A program made the translations under genes and the position numbers. Shown piece after piece: positions 1 to 8,853 of a stretch of 64,000 bases of DNA. How positions within the stretch are numbered: the stretch's first letter is position 1; every line of letters begins with the position of its first letter. The notes under the pieces are model-generated. The model ran no database searches, was not told where the DNA came from, and worked only from the letters and a program-made list of their open reading frames with translations. Source of the DNA: Caballeronia concitans (GTDB lineage Bacteria > Pseudomonadota > Gammaproteobacteria > Burkholderiales > Burkholderiaceae); the NCBI RefSeq assembly GCF_001544615.1, contig NZ_FCNV02000005.1:186001-250000 (forward strand), read 5' to 3'.

Positions 1-125
1 GAGAAGGCGGAAGGTTGCGCGTAGGCCTGCGGCGCGCTCAGTACAGCGTACAGCGCACTTGCGAGTAGCGTCTTTCTGTTGATGCGCCTGGTGAGCGCCG
101 GTCCGCGCTGCCGCGCTCCCTTCAT
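1..125 (-). CDS. exported protein of unknown family, N-terminal fragment
   Basis: Only the first 41 codons are inside the window; the gene continues past the left edge. The reading begins MKGARQRG, then has a basic stretch (TRRINRKT), a hydrophobic core (LLASALYAVLSA) and an AYA-Q junction, which together look like a Sec signal peptide cleaved after about residue 36. The start is supported by an AAGGGAA ribosome site a few bases upstream on the minus strand. It diverges from ompR, so the roughly 240 bp between them hold promoters for both. Too little of the mature protein is present to name a family; a periplasmic or outer-membrane product is likely. Confidence 0.6.
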   Translation of the reverse strand, partial: MKGARQRGPALTRRINRKTLLASALYAVLSAPQAYAQPSAF

Positions 126-293
126 GTTGTTCCCTTCGTTGCTCGACAACCGGACAGCCTCATTCTTTTCACGCTTCGCGAAAGGCCGGACAAGCCGCGC
201 GACGCATTGGTGTAATGGAGTATCTACCGAATGCCGGGCCAAGGTAAAGCAGTGTACGCACGGATGATAAGAGGCGTGCCACAAGCCCCGTAA

Positions 294-333
294 AGTTTGT
301 AACTAACTGTTACACTCGCTTTTGTTACAAACT
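294..333. promoter_or_regulatory. 10-bp inverted repeat upstream of ompR
   Basis: AGTTTGTAAC (294-303) and GTTACAAACT (324-333) form a perfect 10-bp inverted repeat with a 20-bp spacer, and another GTTAC lies inside the spacer near 310. The stretch is AT-rich compared with its surroundings and sits 30-70 bp before the ompR start. GTTAC-type half-sites resemble those bound by OmpR-family regulators, so autoregulation is a reasonable guess, but no binding is shown. Confidence 0.45.
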
Positions 334-365
334 CGGTGTATGGACAAACGCGCTAAGATGCCCCT

Positions 366-1091
366 ATGGAAACCAAGAACCCTTCAAAAATCCTCGTAGT
401 CGACGACGATCCTCGCCTGCGTGATCTTCTGCGGCGCTATCTCGGCGAACAGGGCTTCAATGTGTACGTCGCGGAAAACGCGCCGTCGATGAACAAGCTG
501 TGGGTGCGCGAGCGTTTCGACCTGCTCGTGCTCGACCTGATGCTTCCTGGCGAAGATGGCCTCTCCATCTGCCGGCGTCTGCGCGGCAGCAATGACCGCA
601 CGCCGATCATCATGCTCACCGCGAAGGGTGAGGACGTCGACCGCATCGTCGGGCTGGAAATGGGCGCCGACGACTACTTGCCGAAGCCGTTCAATCCGCG
701 CGAACTCGTCGCGCGCATTCACGCGGTGCTGCGCCGTCAGACCCCGTCTGAATTGCCGGGCGCGCCGTCCGAAACCACTGAAGTCTTCGAATTCGGCGAA
801 TTCGCGCTGAACCTCGCCACCCGCACGCTCACGAAGAACGGCCAGGAAATTCCGCTGACCACCGGCGAATTTTCGGTGCTGAAGGTGTTCGCGCGGCATC
901 CGCGTCAGCCGCTTTCGCGCGAAAAGCTCATGGAGCTCGCGCGCGGCCGTGAATATGAAGTGTTCGACCGTAGCCTCGACGTGCAGATATCGCGTCTGCG
1001 CAAGCTGATCGAGCCGGACCCGAGCAGCCCGCGCTTCATCCAGACCGTGTGGGGTCTCGGCTACGTGTTCATCCCCGACGGCGCGGCCTAA
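366..1091 (+). CDS. ompR: OmpR-family response regulator
   Basis: Two-component response regulator of 241 aa. The N-terminal receiver domain has the acidic pocket (D14/D15), phosphoacceptor D57 in LLVLDLMLPGEDG and K107 in the LPKPF motif. The C-terminal half is an OmpR/PhoB winged-helix DNA-binding domain ending in the conserved VWGLGYVFIPDG segment. Length matches E. coli OmpR. The sensor gene follows 69 bp downstream on the same strand, so the two are probably co-transcribed. A 10-bp inverted repeat lies just upstream. No strong ribosome site is seen before the ATG. The exact regulon in this organism (porins, osmotic or acid response) is inferred from the family name only. Confidence 0.9.
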   Translation: METKNPSKILVVDDDPRLRDLLRRYLGEQGFNVYVAENAPSMNKLWVRERFDLLVLDLMLPGEDGLSICRRLRGSNDRTPIIMLTAKGEDVDRIVGLEMGADDYLPKPFNPRELVARIHAVLRRQTPSELPGAPSETTEVFEFGEFALNLATRTLTKNGQEIPLTTGEFSVLKVFARHPRQPLSREKLMELARGREYEVFDRSLDVQISRLRKLIEPDPSSPRFIQTVWGLGYVFIPDGAA

Positions 1092-1160
1092 ATATTCATA
1101 CGCTCTTCAAGCGAGTTCGATACGCTTTATCTCCTTCAACGAGCGGAACGCGATAGACCC

Positions 1161-2531
1161 ATGCGCATCGACAGGCGGCTACTGGCGCTTGCGTTCGGCG
1201 GCCTGTTCTGGCGAACCTTCGCGCTGATCGCGCTGCTGATCGCGGTCAGCCTCACCGCATGGTTCCAGAGCTTTCGGGTGATCGAGCGCGAGCCGCGCGC
1301 GCAGCGCGTGGCGCTTCAGCTCGTCGCCGTCGTCAAGCTGACGCGCACCGCCCTCCTCTATTCCGATCCCGATCTGCGCCGCGCGCTGCTTCAGGACCTC
1401 GAAAGCAACGAGGGCGTGCGCGTGTATCCGCGCGAGACGACCGACAAATACAAGCTCCAGCCGGACGAATCGCTCAATCGGCTGATCGAGCGGGACGTGC
1501 GCGGACGGCTCGGCAACGACACGATCATCGCGCAGTCGGTGAACGACATTCCCGGCGTGTGGATCAGCTTCAAGATCGACGACGACGATTACTGGGTCGC
1601 GCTCGACCGCGATCAGCTCGATACCGTCACCGGCCTGCAATGGGCCGGCTGGGGCGTGTTCGCGCTGGCGCTGTCGCTGTTCGGCGCGGCGTTCATCACG
1701 AGTCTCGTGAACCGGCCGTTCGCGCGCCTCGCGCTCGCGGCGCGCAAGGTCGGCTCGGGGCAGTCGCCCGAACCGCTGCCCGATCGCGGCATGGGCGTTG
1801 CTGCCGAAACGAATCGAAGTTTCAATCAGATGGTGCAGAACCTCGAGCAGCTGGAGGCGGATCGCGCGCTGATGCTCGCGGGCATTTCACACGATTTGCG
1901 CACGCCGCTCGCGCGCCTGCGGCTGGAAACGGAAATGAGCCCGTCGGACGAAGCGACGAAACTCGCGATGATCGACGACATCGAGCAGATGGACATGATC
2001 ATCGGGCGCTTTCTGGACTATGCGCGGCCGATGCAGCGCATGCCCGAAGCCGTCGATCTCTCGATGATCGCGAGCGAACTCGCCGCGCGCTTCCAGGCCG
2101 ACGACGGCGTCGTGATGCGCACCGACTTGGCGCCTGGCGCGATCATCGAAGGCGATCCGACCGATGCGCGCCGCGTCGTCGGCAATCTGCTGGAGAACGC
2201 GCGCAAGTACGGCCGCAGCGAACGCGACGACATCGCGCGAATCACGCTGCAAACGCGCGTCGCGCATGGGAGAGTGGAATTGTCGGTGATGGACGAAGGA
2301 CGCGGCATCCCCGACGACCAGGTCGGGCTCATCACGCGGCCGTTTTATCGTGTGGACGCGGCACGCACGCAGGCGAACGGCACGGGTCTCGGCATGGCGA
2401 TCGTTCAGCGGCTCGTCACGCGCCAGCGCGGCACGCTGCGGCTGCGTAATCGCACGCCGCTGCCGGGCTTCGAGGTGACGATCGACTTTCCGCAAATGAA
2501 GGGCGCCCGGTTCGACGGTCCGCGCGACTGA
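1161..2531 (+). CDS. envZ: EnvZ-type sensor histidine kinase
   Basis: Inner-membrane histidine kinase of 456 aa, partner of the OmpR encoded directly upstream. A first membrane segment lies at about residues 17-35, then a periplasmic loop of about 120 residues, a second membrane segment at about 162-183, and a HAMP linker. The H-box is GISHDLRTPLARL with phosphorylated His at 244. The HATPase domain shows the N box (GNLLENARKYG), the G1 box (DEGRGIPDD) and the G2 box (GTGLGMAIVQ). Domain order and size match EnvZ. The HDLRTPL sequence fits dual kinase/phosphatase EnvZ-like sensors. The signal sensed cannot be read from sequence. Confidence 0.88.
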   Translation: MRIDRRLLALAFGGLFWRTFALIALLIAVSLTAWFQSFRVIEREPRAQRVALQLVAVVKLTRTALLYSDPDLRRALLQDLESNEGVRVYPRETTDKYKLQPDESLNRLIERDVRGRLGNDTIIAQSVNDIPGVWISFKIDDDDYWVALDRDQLDTVTGLQWAGWGVFALALSLFGAAFITSLVNRPFARLALAARKVGSGQSPEPLPDRGMGVAAETNRSFNQMVQNLEQLEADRALMLAGISHDLRTPLARLRLETEMSPSDEATKLAMIDDIEQMDMIIGRFLDYARPMQRMPEAVDLSMIASELAARFQADDGVVMRTDLAPGAIIEGDPTDARRVVGNLLENARKYGRSERDDIARITLQTRVAHGRVELSVMDEGRGIPDDQVGLITRPFYRVDAARTQANGTGLGMAIVQRLVTRQRGTLRLRNRTPLPGFEVTIDFPQMKGARFDGPRD

Positions 2532-2577
2532 GCGCTGCGCCATTTGGAAAAGCTATCCCGTTCATTGGCCTAAACTT

Positions 2578-2606
2578 TTGAAGCAGCTAATTCGTGCGGT
2601 TATGAT
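2578..2606 (+). promoter_or_regulatory. predicted sigma-70 promoter of ahpC
   Basis: TTGAAG (2578-2583) and TATGAT (2601-2606) are separated by exactly 17 bp. Transcription would start near 2613, giving a leader of about 100 nt before ahpC. No OxyR-type site was recognised with confidence. Confidence 0.6.
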
Positions 2607-2712
2607 GATCCGATTCGATGCGCGGTGAACGTCCCGGCACTGTCATCATCGCGTTAAGGCTTTCCGGTAGTTTGACTTGAGCTGTCCATTCAACGAACAC
2701 AGGAGCGTTTGC

Positions 2713-3261
2713 ATGAAGACCGTTGGCGATAAAGTCGAAGCATTCACCGTCACCGCTGCGAAGCCGGGTTTCAACAACCACGAAGAGAACGGCCAGTCCG
2801 CGTTCGAGGAAATCACCGAGCAGTCCTTCCCGGGCAAGTGGAAGATCATCTACTTCTATCCGAAGGACTTCACGTTCGTCTGCCCGACGGAGATCGTCGA
2901 ATTCGGCAAGCTGGCGAAAGACTTCGAAGACCGCGACGCCGTGCTGATGGGCGGCAGCGTCGACAACGAATTCGTGAAGCTCGCATGGCGCCGTGAGCAC
3001 AAGGACCTGAACAAGCTGAACCACTACTCGTTCGGCGACGTGAAGGGCGAACTCATCGACCAGCTCGGCGTGCGCGACAAGGAAGCCGGTGTCGCGCTGC
3101 GTGCGACGTTCATCGTCGATCCGGACAACGTCATTCAGCACGTGTCCGTGAACAATCTCAACGTGGGCCGCAATCCCGAAGAAGTGCTGCGCATTCTCGA
3201 CGGCCTGCAGACCGACGAACTATGCCCGTGCAACCGCGCGGTCGGCGGCTCGACGCTCTAA
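2713..3261 (+). CDS. ahpC: alkyl hydroperoxide reductase C, 2-Cys peroxiredoxin
   Basis: Cytosolic peroxiredoxin of 182 aa that reduces organic hydroperoxides and hydrogen peroxide. The peroxidatic cysteine is C57 in FTFVCPTE. The resolving site is near the C terminus in the DELCPCNRAVGG segment (C171/C173). An in-frame ATG lies 36 bp upstream, but the chosen ATG has AGGAGC at proper spacing and gives the family's usual MKTVGDKV start. The neighbour downstream is ahpD, which can serve as its reductant in organisms without AhpF; no ahpF is present here. A terminator hairpin separates the two genes, so they may be only partly co-transcribed. Confidence 0.92.
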   Translation: MKTVGDKVEAFTVTAAKPGFNNHEENGQSAFEEITEQSFPGKWKIIYFYPKDFTFVCPTEIVEFGKLAKDFEDRDAVLMGGSVDNEFVKLAWRREHKDLNKLNHYSFGDVKGELIDQLGVRDKEAGVALRATFIVDPDNVIQHVSVNNLNVGRNPEEVLRILDGLQTDELCPCNRAVGGSTL

Positions 3262-3290
3262 GCGCACCGTAGATTCAGCCTCATGCATGA

Positions 3291-3336
3291 AGCCCGTCCG
3301 CTTTCGAGTGCACACTCGGAAGCAGGCGGGCTTTTT
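3291..3336 (+). terminator. hairpin terminator between ahpC and ahpD
   Basis: Starting AGCCCG (3291) and ending CGGGCT (to about 3332), with an inner GCTTTCGAGTG / CACTCGGAAGC pairing and a run of five T after the stem. It fits an intrinsic terminator for ahpC; read-through could make ahpD less abundant than ahpC. Confidence 0.75.
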
Positions 3337-3361
3337 CATCGCCATCGAAAAGGAGATGTCA

Positions 3362-3886
3362 ATGGAATTTCTTTCCTCGATCAAGGAACTGGTCCCGGAT
3401 TACGCAAAAGATATACGCCTGAACGTCGACGGCACGATCGCGCGTTCGTCGCTTCAGGGCAATGACGCGGTCGGCGTCGCGCTCGCCGCCGCGTATGCCG
3501 CGAAGGCGTCGAGACTCGTCGAGATCATCCGCAACGCGGGCGTGCTGTCGCCGGAAGAAACGAATGCCGCGCTCACCGCCGCCGCGCTGATGGGCATGAA
3601 CAACGTGTGGTATCCGTATCTGGAAATGGCCGACAACGCCGACCTCAAGACGCAGCCCGCCGGCTTGCGGATGAACGCGTATGCGTCGCATGGCGGCGTG
3701 GACAAGCGGCGCTTCGAGATGTATGCGCTCGCGGCGTCGATCATCGGCAAGTGCCACTTCTGCGTGAAGTCGCACTACGAGAATCTCGTGACCGAAGGCA
3801 TGACGACGACGCAACTGCGCGATGTCGGCCGCATCGCCGCGGTGATCGGCGCGGTCGCGCTGACGCTCGCGGCGGAAGGAAAGTAA
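3362..3886 (+). CDS. ahpD: alkyl hydroperoxidase AhpD
   Basis: Carboxymuconolactone-decarboxylase/AhpD family protein of 174 aa. The active-site motif is CHFCVKSH: C131, C134 and H138, the CxxC-x3-H signature that reduces disulfides and regenerates AhpC in mycobacterial and related systems. The ATG at 3362 was chosen because AGGAG sits 6 bp before it; the in-frame ATG at 3356 is too close to that site. It follows ahpC at 100 bp. Function in peroxide detoxification is inferred from the family and this pairing. Confidence 0.9.
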   Translation: MEFLSSIKELVPDYAKDIRLNVDGTIARSSLQGNDAVGVALAAAYAAKASRLVEIIRNAGVLSPEETNAALTAAALMGMNNVWYPYLEMADNADLKTQPAGLRMNAYASHGGVDKRRFEMYALAASIIGKCHFCVKSHYENLVTEGMTTTQLRDVGRIAAVIGAVALTLAAEGK

Positions 3887-3894
3887 CTGCTCGG

Positions 3895-3919
3895 ACGCCG
3901 CGCTTGTCGGGCGCGGCGT
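3895..3919. terminator. hairpin between convergent ahpD and ispF
   Basis: ACGCCGCGC (3895-3903) pairs perfectly with GCGCGGCGT (3911-3919) in the 46-bp gap between two convergent genes. There is no clear U-run, so it is only terminator-like. Confidence 0.4.
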
Positions 3920-3932
3920 GCATCGATCTCGA

Positions 3933-4424
3933 TCAGGCGTCGATGGACGTGCGGCGCAGCAGCACCGCCGCCTGCGCCTCGATGCCTTCCTTGCGGCCGA
4001 GATAGCCGAGCTTCTCGTTGGTCTTCGCCTTCACGTTCACGCGATCGACCGACAAATCCAGATCCGCCGCGATGTTCGCGCGCATCGCTTCGATATGCGG
4101 CGCGAGCTTCGGCGCCTGCGCGATCACGGTGCTGTCCACGTTGGCGATCGCAAAGCCCGCTTCCGACACGCGCTTGGCCGCTTCACGCAGCAGCACGCGG
4201 CTGTTCGCGCCCGCGAATTCGGTCGCCGTGTCCGGAAAATGACGGCCGATGTCGCCGAGCGCGGCCGCGCCGAAGAGCGCGTCGGTGATGGCGTGCAGCA
4301 GCACGTCGGCATCCGAATGGCCGAGCAGGCCGAGTTCGTACGGAATCTTCACGCCGCCGATGATGAGCTCGCGTCCTTCGACGAGCTGGTGCACGTCGTA
4401 TCCCTGTCCGATTCTGAAATCCAT
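3933..4424 (-). CDS. ispF: 2-C-methyl-D-erythritol 2,4-cyclodiphosphate synthase
   Basis: MEP-pathway enzyme of 163 aa that cyclises CDP-methylerythritol 2-phosphate to MEcPP with loss of CMP. The start [14 protein letters not shown] carries the metal-binding D-x-H (D10, H12). The [17 protein letters not shown] block supplies another metal His and the substrate loop, and the C-terminal [14 protein letters not shown] segment is the family's CDP-binding region. Length is typical. It lies 41 bp after ispD on the same strand, the usual ispDF arrangement of proteobacteria. Confidence 0.95.
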   Translation of the reverse strand: MDFRIGQGYDVHQLVEGRELIIGGVKIPYELGLLGHSDADVLLHAITDALFGAAALGDIGRHFPDTATEFAGANSRVLLREAAKRVSEAGFAIANVDSTVIAQAPKLAPHIEAMRANIAADLDLSVDRVNVKAKTNEKLGYLGRKEGIEAQAAVLLRRTSIDA

Positions 4425-4465
4425 CGATGCAACCTTGCAGTAGAGTGTGAGCGGTCCGCCGCGCC

Positions 4466-5212
4466 TCAGGCGGACGCGGTAAGGATCGCGCTGGCGAGAC
4501 CGAAGTCTTCCGGATAAGTGACCTTGAAGTTGCGCAGGCTGCCCTGCACGAGCTTCGGCGAGTGACCGAGCCATTCGATCGCGCTGGCTTCGTCGGTAAG
4601 ATCGTGGCCGTCGTGACGCGCGCGCTCGATCGCCTCGCGCAACATGCCGACGCGGAACATCTGCGGCGTCTGCGCCTGCCACAAGCCGTCGCGCGATTCC
4701 GTGCGCGCCACGCGCGGGCCGCTCGACGGCGCATCGGGCATGCTCGGTGCGACGCGTTTCAGCGTATCCGCGACGGGCAGCGCGAGAATGCCGCCAACCG
4801 GATCGTCGCGCACTTCGGTGACGAGCTTGCGAATCAGCTCCGGCGTGATGCCGGGGCGCGCGGCGTCGTGCACGAGCACCCAGTCGTCGTCGCGCGCGCC
4901 GAATTCGCGCAGCGCGACGAGCCCGTTGTACACCGACGCCTGCCGCGACGCCCCGCCCTTGCGCTGCACCGCGAAGCGCAGTCCCGCGAAGCGGCGCGCG
5001 TCGAAATGATGATCGTCCGGTGCGAGCACGACGAGTGTCTGCGAGAATTCGGAGCACGCGTCGAACGCGGCGAGCGTGTAGCCGAGCATCGGCCGGCCTG
5101 CGATCGTCTGATATTGCTTCGGCATGGGCGCGCCGGATCGGCTGCCGGTTCCGGCGCAGGGAATCAGCGCGAACAGGCGCGCAGTGGTAGACGGGGCGGC
5201 GGGCGAAGTCAC
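4466..5212 (-). CDS. ispD: 2-C-methyl-D-erythritol 4-phosphate cytidylyltransferase
   Basis: MEP-pathway enzyme that joins CTP and methylerythritol 4-phosphate to form CDP-methylerythritol. The nucleotide-binding signature [13 protein letters not shown] is followed by [13 protein letters not shown]. Internal motifs VLVHDAARP and QTPQMFR match the family. The open frame could begin at a TTG at 5236, but the GTG at 5212 gives an N terminus closer to known Burkholderia IspD; neither has a good ribosome site, so the start is uncertain by 8 codons. It is divergent from mfd and upstream of ispF. Confidence 0.93.
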   Translation of the reverse strand: MTSPAAPSTTARLFALIPCAGTGSRSGAPMPKQYQTIAGRPMLGYTLAAFDACSEFSQTLVVLAPDDHHFDARRFAGLRFAVQRKGGASRQASVYNGLVALREFGARDDDWVLVHDAARPGITPELIRKLVTEVRDDPVGGILALPVADTLKRVAPSMPDAPSSGPRVARTESRDGLWQAQTPQMFRVGMLREAIERARHDGHDLTDEASAIEWLGHSPKLVQGSLRNFKVTYPEDFGLASAILTASA

Positions 5213-5252
5213 GAGAGAATCAGGTGGCCAAGTCAAAGTGAAGCCCGGATTT

Positions 5253-5258
5253 TATAAT
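5253..5258 (+). promoter_or_regulatory. candidate -10 element in ispD/mfd divergent region
   Basis: A perfect TATAAT lies in the short region between divergent ispD and mfd. No good -35 hexamer is present at 17 bp on the plus strand, so assignment to mfd is tentative. Confidence 0.35.
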
Positions 5259-5326
5259 AGGTCTTTCGCGACCACGTCCGGCGCGCGGCTTTCCGTGCTG
5301 CGCGAGGACGGTTCAATGCACACCTT

Positions 5327-8300
5327 ATGTCTTCCAAAGCCGTCAAAGCGCAGTCCAGTTCCCCCATCGCGCTCGTCAAGCCAGGTCAGCGTTTCGTTTT
5401 CGACGGCGCTTCCGGCTCGTCGGACGCGCTCGCCATCGCGCGCTATTTCGCCGCTCATCGTGAAGCCGTTCCGCTGTTGACGGTCGTTTGCGCGAGCGCC
5501 GTCGATGCCCAGCGCCTCACCGCCGAACTGCCCTACTTCGCGCCCGATGCCCGCGTGCGTCTCTTGCCCGACTGGGAGACGTTGCCCTACGACACGTTCT
5601 CGCCGCACCAGGACCTCGTCTCCGAGCGGCTGGCCACGCTGCACGATCTGGGCGAAGGACGGTGCGACATTCTCATCGTTCCCGCGACGACGGCGCTGTA
5701 TCGCATGCCGCCAGCGTCGTTCCTCGCGGCCTACACGTTTTCGTTCACGCAGGGCGAGCGTCTCGACGAAGCGAAGCTGAAGGCGCAATTGACGCTCGCG
5801 GGTTACGAGCACGTGAGCCAGGTCGTGCGGCCGGGCGAGTATTGCGTGCGCGGCTCGCTGATCGACCTGTATCCGATGGGCTCGCCGCTGCCGTATCGCA
5901 TCGACTTGTTCGACGATCAGGTCGATTCCATCCGCGCGTTCGATCCCGACACGCAGCGCAGCCTCTACCCCGTGCGCGACGTGCGCCTGTTGCCGGGCCG
6001 CGAATTTCCGTTCGACGAAGCCGCGCGGACCGCCTTTCGCAGCCGCTGGCGCGAAGTCTTCGAGGGCGATCCGAGCCGCTCGCAGATTTACAAGGACATC
6101 GGCAACGGCGTGCCGTCGGCGGGCATCGAATATTATCTGCCGCTCTTCTTCGACGAAACCGCCACGCTCTTCCACTATCTGCCGGAAGGCTCGCAGCTTG
6201 CGTTCGTCGGCGATCTCGACGCGGCCATCAAGCGCTTCACGCACGACACGAAGCAGCGCTACGACTTTCTCTCGCACGACCGCGAGCGTCCGCTGCTGGA
6301 ACCGCGGCGGCTTTTCCTGACCGACGACGACTTCTTCACGTTCGCGAAGCCCTTCGCGCAACTGAAGTTTCCGGCGACGCCCGAAGGCGGCTGGGCCGTC
6401 CCGCTGCCCGGCCTCGCGATCGACCGTCATGCCGACGAGCCGCTGCTCGCGCTGCGTCACTATCTGGATCAGACGGAAAACCGCGTGATGCTCGTCGCGG
6501 AATCGGCGGGACGGCGCGAGACGATCCAGCAGTTGCTCGCGGATAACGGTTTGCGCGGCGAATTGCGCGATACATTCCAGGAATGGCTCACCGCCGACGC
6601 GAAGTTCACGCTGGGCATCGCGCCGCTCGCGAACGGCTTCGCGCTACCGGCCGAAAAACTCGCGATCATCACCGAGACCGAGCTTTACGGGCCGCTTGCG
6701 CGGCGCGCGGGACGGCGTCGCCAGGAACAGGCGAGCAATGTCGATTCGATGGTCCGCGATCTCGCCGAACTCAAGGTCGGCGATCCGGTGGTTCATGCGC
6801 AGCACGGCATCGGCCGGTACATGGGCCTCGTGTCGATGGATCTCGGCGAAGGCGAAACCGAGTTCCTGCACCTCGAATATCAGAACGAATCGAAGCTGTA
6901 CGTGCCGGTCGCGCAACTGCATGTGATTTCGCGCTATAGCGGCGCGGATCCGGAAAGCGCGCCTCTGCATCAACTCGGCTCCGGCCAGTGGGAAAAAGCC
7001 AAGCGCAAGGCCGCGCAGCAGATTCGCGACACGGCCGCCGAGCTTCTGAACCTTTATGCGCGGCGCGCGGCGCGCGAGGGTTTCGCGTTCAAGCTCGAAC
7101 CGCGCGATTACACGAAGTTCGCGGAGAGCTTCGGCTTCGAGGAAACGCCGGATCAGGCGGCCGCGATTGCGGCGGTCATCACGGACATGACGAGCGGCAA
7201 GCCAATGGATCGTCTCGTGTGCGGCGATGTCGGCTTCGGCAAGACGGAAGTGGCGTTGCGCGCGGCGTTCATCGCGGTGATGGGCGGCAAGCAGGTCGCG
7301 ATTCTGTCGCCCACGACGCTGCTCGCCGAGCAGCACACGCAGACTTTCACCGACCGTTTCTCGGACTGGCCCGTGCGCATCGCGGAGTTGTCGCGCTTTC
7401 GGACCGGCAAGGAAGTATCGACGTCGGTGCAGCAGATCAATGAAGGAAGCGTCGATATCGTCATCGGCACGCACAAGCTCTTGTCGAGCGATGTGAAGTT
7501 CAAGCGGCTGGGGCTTGTGATCATCGACGAGGAGCATCGCTTCGGCGTGCGGCAGAAGGAGGCGCTGAAGGCGTTGCGCGCGGAGGTCGACGTGCTCACG
7601 CTCACCGCGACGCCGATTCCGCGCACGCTCGGCATGGCGCTCGAAGGCCTGCGCGATTTTTCCGTGATCGCGACGGCGCCGCAGAAGCGGCTCGCCATCA
7701 AGACCTTCGTGCGGCGCGAGGACGAAGGCGTGATCCGCGAGGCGATGCTGCGCGAGCTGAAGCGCGGCGGACAGGTCTACTTCCTGCACAACGAAGTGGA
7801 GACCATCGAGAATCGCCGCACGATGCTGGAAGCGCTCGTGCCGGAGGCGCGTATCGCGGTGGCGCACGGACAGATGCACGAGCGCGAACTGGAGCGCGTG
7901 ATGCGCGATTTCGTCGGCCAGCGCGCGAACGTGCTGCTGTGCACGACGATCATCGAGACGGGCATCGACGTGCCGAGCGCGAACACGATCATCATGCATC
8001 GCGCGGACAAGTTCGGGCTTGCGCAGTTGCATCAGTTGCGCGGGCGCGTCGGGCGTTCGCATCATCAGGCGTACGCATATCTGCTCGTGCATGATCCGCA
8101 GGCGCTGACGAAGCAGGCGCAGCGTCGGCTGGAAGCGATTCAGCAGATGGAGGAACTCGGTTCGGGCTTCTACCTGGCGATGCATGACCTGGAGATTCGC
8201 GGCACCGGCGAAGTGCTCGGCGACAAGCAATCGGGCGAGATACACGAGATCGGCTTCCAGCTTTATACGGACATGCTCAACGATGCGGTGCGCGCGCTGA

Positions 8301-8803
8301 AGGATGGCCGCGAGCCGGACCTGAACGCGCCGCTTGCCGCGACGACCGAGATCAATCTGCACGCGCCGGCGATTTTGCCTGCCGATTATTGCGGCGATGT
8401 GCAGGAGCGTTTGTCCTTGTACAAGCGGCTGGCGAATTGCGAATCGAGCGATGCGATCGACGGCATTCTCGAAGAGCTCGTGGACCGCTTCGGCAAGCTG
8501 CCGCCGCAGGCGCATGCGCTGGTGGAGACGCATCGGTTGCGGCTCGCGGCCAAGCCGCTGGGCATTTCGAAGATCGATGCGGCGGAGGTTTCGATCTCGC
8601 TGCAGTTCGTGCCGAATCCGCCGGTGGATGCGATGAGGATCATCGAGATGGTGCAGAAGCATAAGCACATCAAGCTGGCGGGACAGGACAAATTGCGCAT
8701 CGAGTCGCGTAGTCCTGATCTTGCGGTGCGGATCGCTACCGTTAAGGAGACGCTGCGCGCACTGGGGGGGCCAGTTCGGCAACCGGCCGTTGCTGGGCGG
8801 TAA
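5327..8803 (+). CDS. mfd: transcription-repair coupling factor Mfd
   Basis: DNA translocase of 1158 aa that removes RNA polymerase stalled at lesions and recruits UvrA. The N-terminal third is the UvrB-like module. The RNA-polymerase-interacting segment includes GDPVVHAQHGIGRYMGL near residue 490. The RecG-like translocase has Walker A DVGFGKTEVALRA near 635, motif II DEEHRFGV near 735, and TATPIPRTLGMALEGL after it. The C-terminal TRCF domain closes the protein. Full family length, no disruption. The annotated ATG has only a weak, distant GAGGA. A long inverted repeat begins about 50 bp after the stop. Confidence 0.97.
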   Translation: MSSKAVKAQSSSPIALVKPGQRFVFDGASGSSDALAIARYFAAHREAVPLLTVVCASAVDAQRLTAELPYFAPDARVRLLPDWETLPYDTFSPHQDLVSERLATLHDLGEGRCDILIVPATTALYRMPPASFLAAYTFSFTQGERLDEAKLKAQLTLAGYEHVSQVVRPGEYCVRGSLIDLYPMGSPLPYRIDLFDDQVDSIRAFDPDTQRSLYPVRDVRLLPGREFPFDEAARTAFRSRWREVFEGDPSRSQIYKDIGNGVPSAGIEYYLPLFFDETATLFHYLPEGSQLAFVGDLDAAIKRFTHDTKQRYDFLSHDRERPLLEPRRLFLTDDDFFTFAKPFAQLKFPATPEGGWAVPLPGLAIDRHADEPLLALRHYLDQTENRVMLVAESAGRRETIQQLLADNGLRGELRDTFQEWLTADAKFTLGIAPLANGFALPAEKLAIITETELYGPLARRAGRRRQEQASNVDSMVRDLAELKVGDPVVHAQHGIGRYMGLVSMDLGEGETEFLHLEYQNESKLYVPVAQLHVISRYSGADPESAPLHQLGSGQWEKAKRKAAQQIRDTAAELLNLYARRAAREGFAFKLEPRDYTKFAESFGFEETPDQAAAIAAVITDMTSGKPMDRLVCGDVGFGKTEVALRAAFIAVMGGKQVAILSPTTLLAEQHTQTFTDRFSDWPVRIAELSRFRTGKEVSTSVQQINEGSVDIVIGTHKLLSSDVKFKRLGLVIIDEEHRFGVRQKEALKALRAEVDVLTLTATPIPRTLGMALEGLRDFSVIATAPQKRLAIKTFVRREDEGVIREAMLRELKRGGQVYFLHNEVETIENRRTMLEALVPEARIAVAHGQMHERELERVMRDFVGQRANVLLCTTIIETGIDVPSANTIIMHRADKFGLAQLHQLRGRVGRSHHQAYAYLLVHDPQALTKQAQRRLEAIQQMEELGSGFYLAMHDLEIRGTGEVLGDKQSGEIHEIGFQLYTDMLNDAVRALKDGREPDLNAPLAATTEINLHAPAILPADYCGDVQERLSLYKRLANCESSDAIDGILEELVDRFGKLPPQAHALVETHRLRLAAKPLGISKIDAAEVSISLQFVPNPPVDAMRIIEMVQKHKHIKLAGQDKLRIESRSPDLAVRIATVKETLRALGGPVRQPAVAGR

Positions 8804-8853
8804 GTTTTTTTCGTTTCCCTTAGCCGGGGGCTTTTTCGGGGAGCTTGTTTTCG

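Noticed and set aside
6644-8782. 712-codon open frame on the minus strand opposite mfd
   Set aside because: Same compositional artefact; mfd is complete and conserved on the plus strand.
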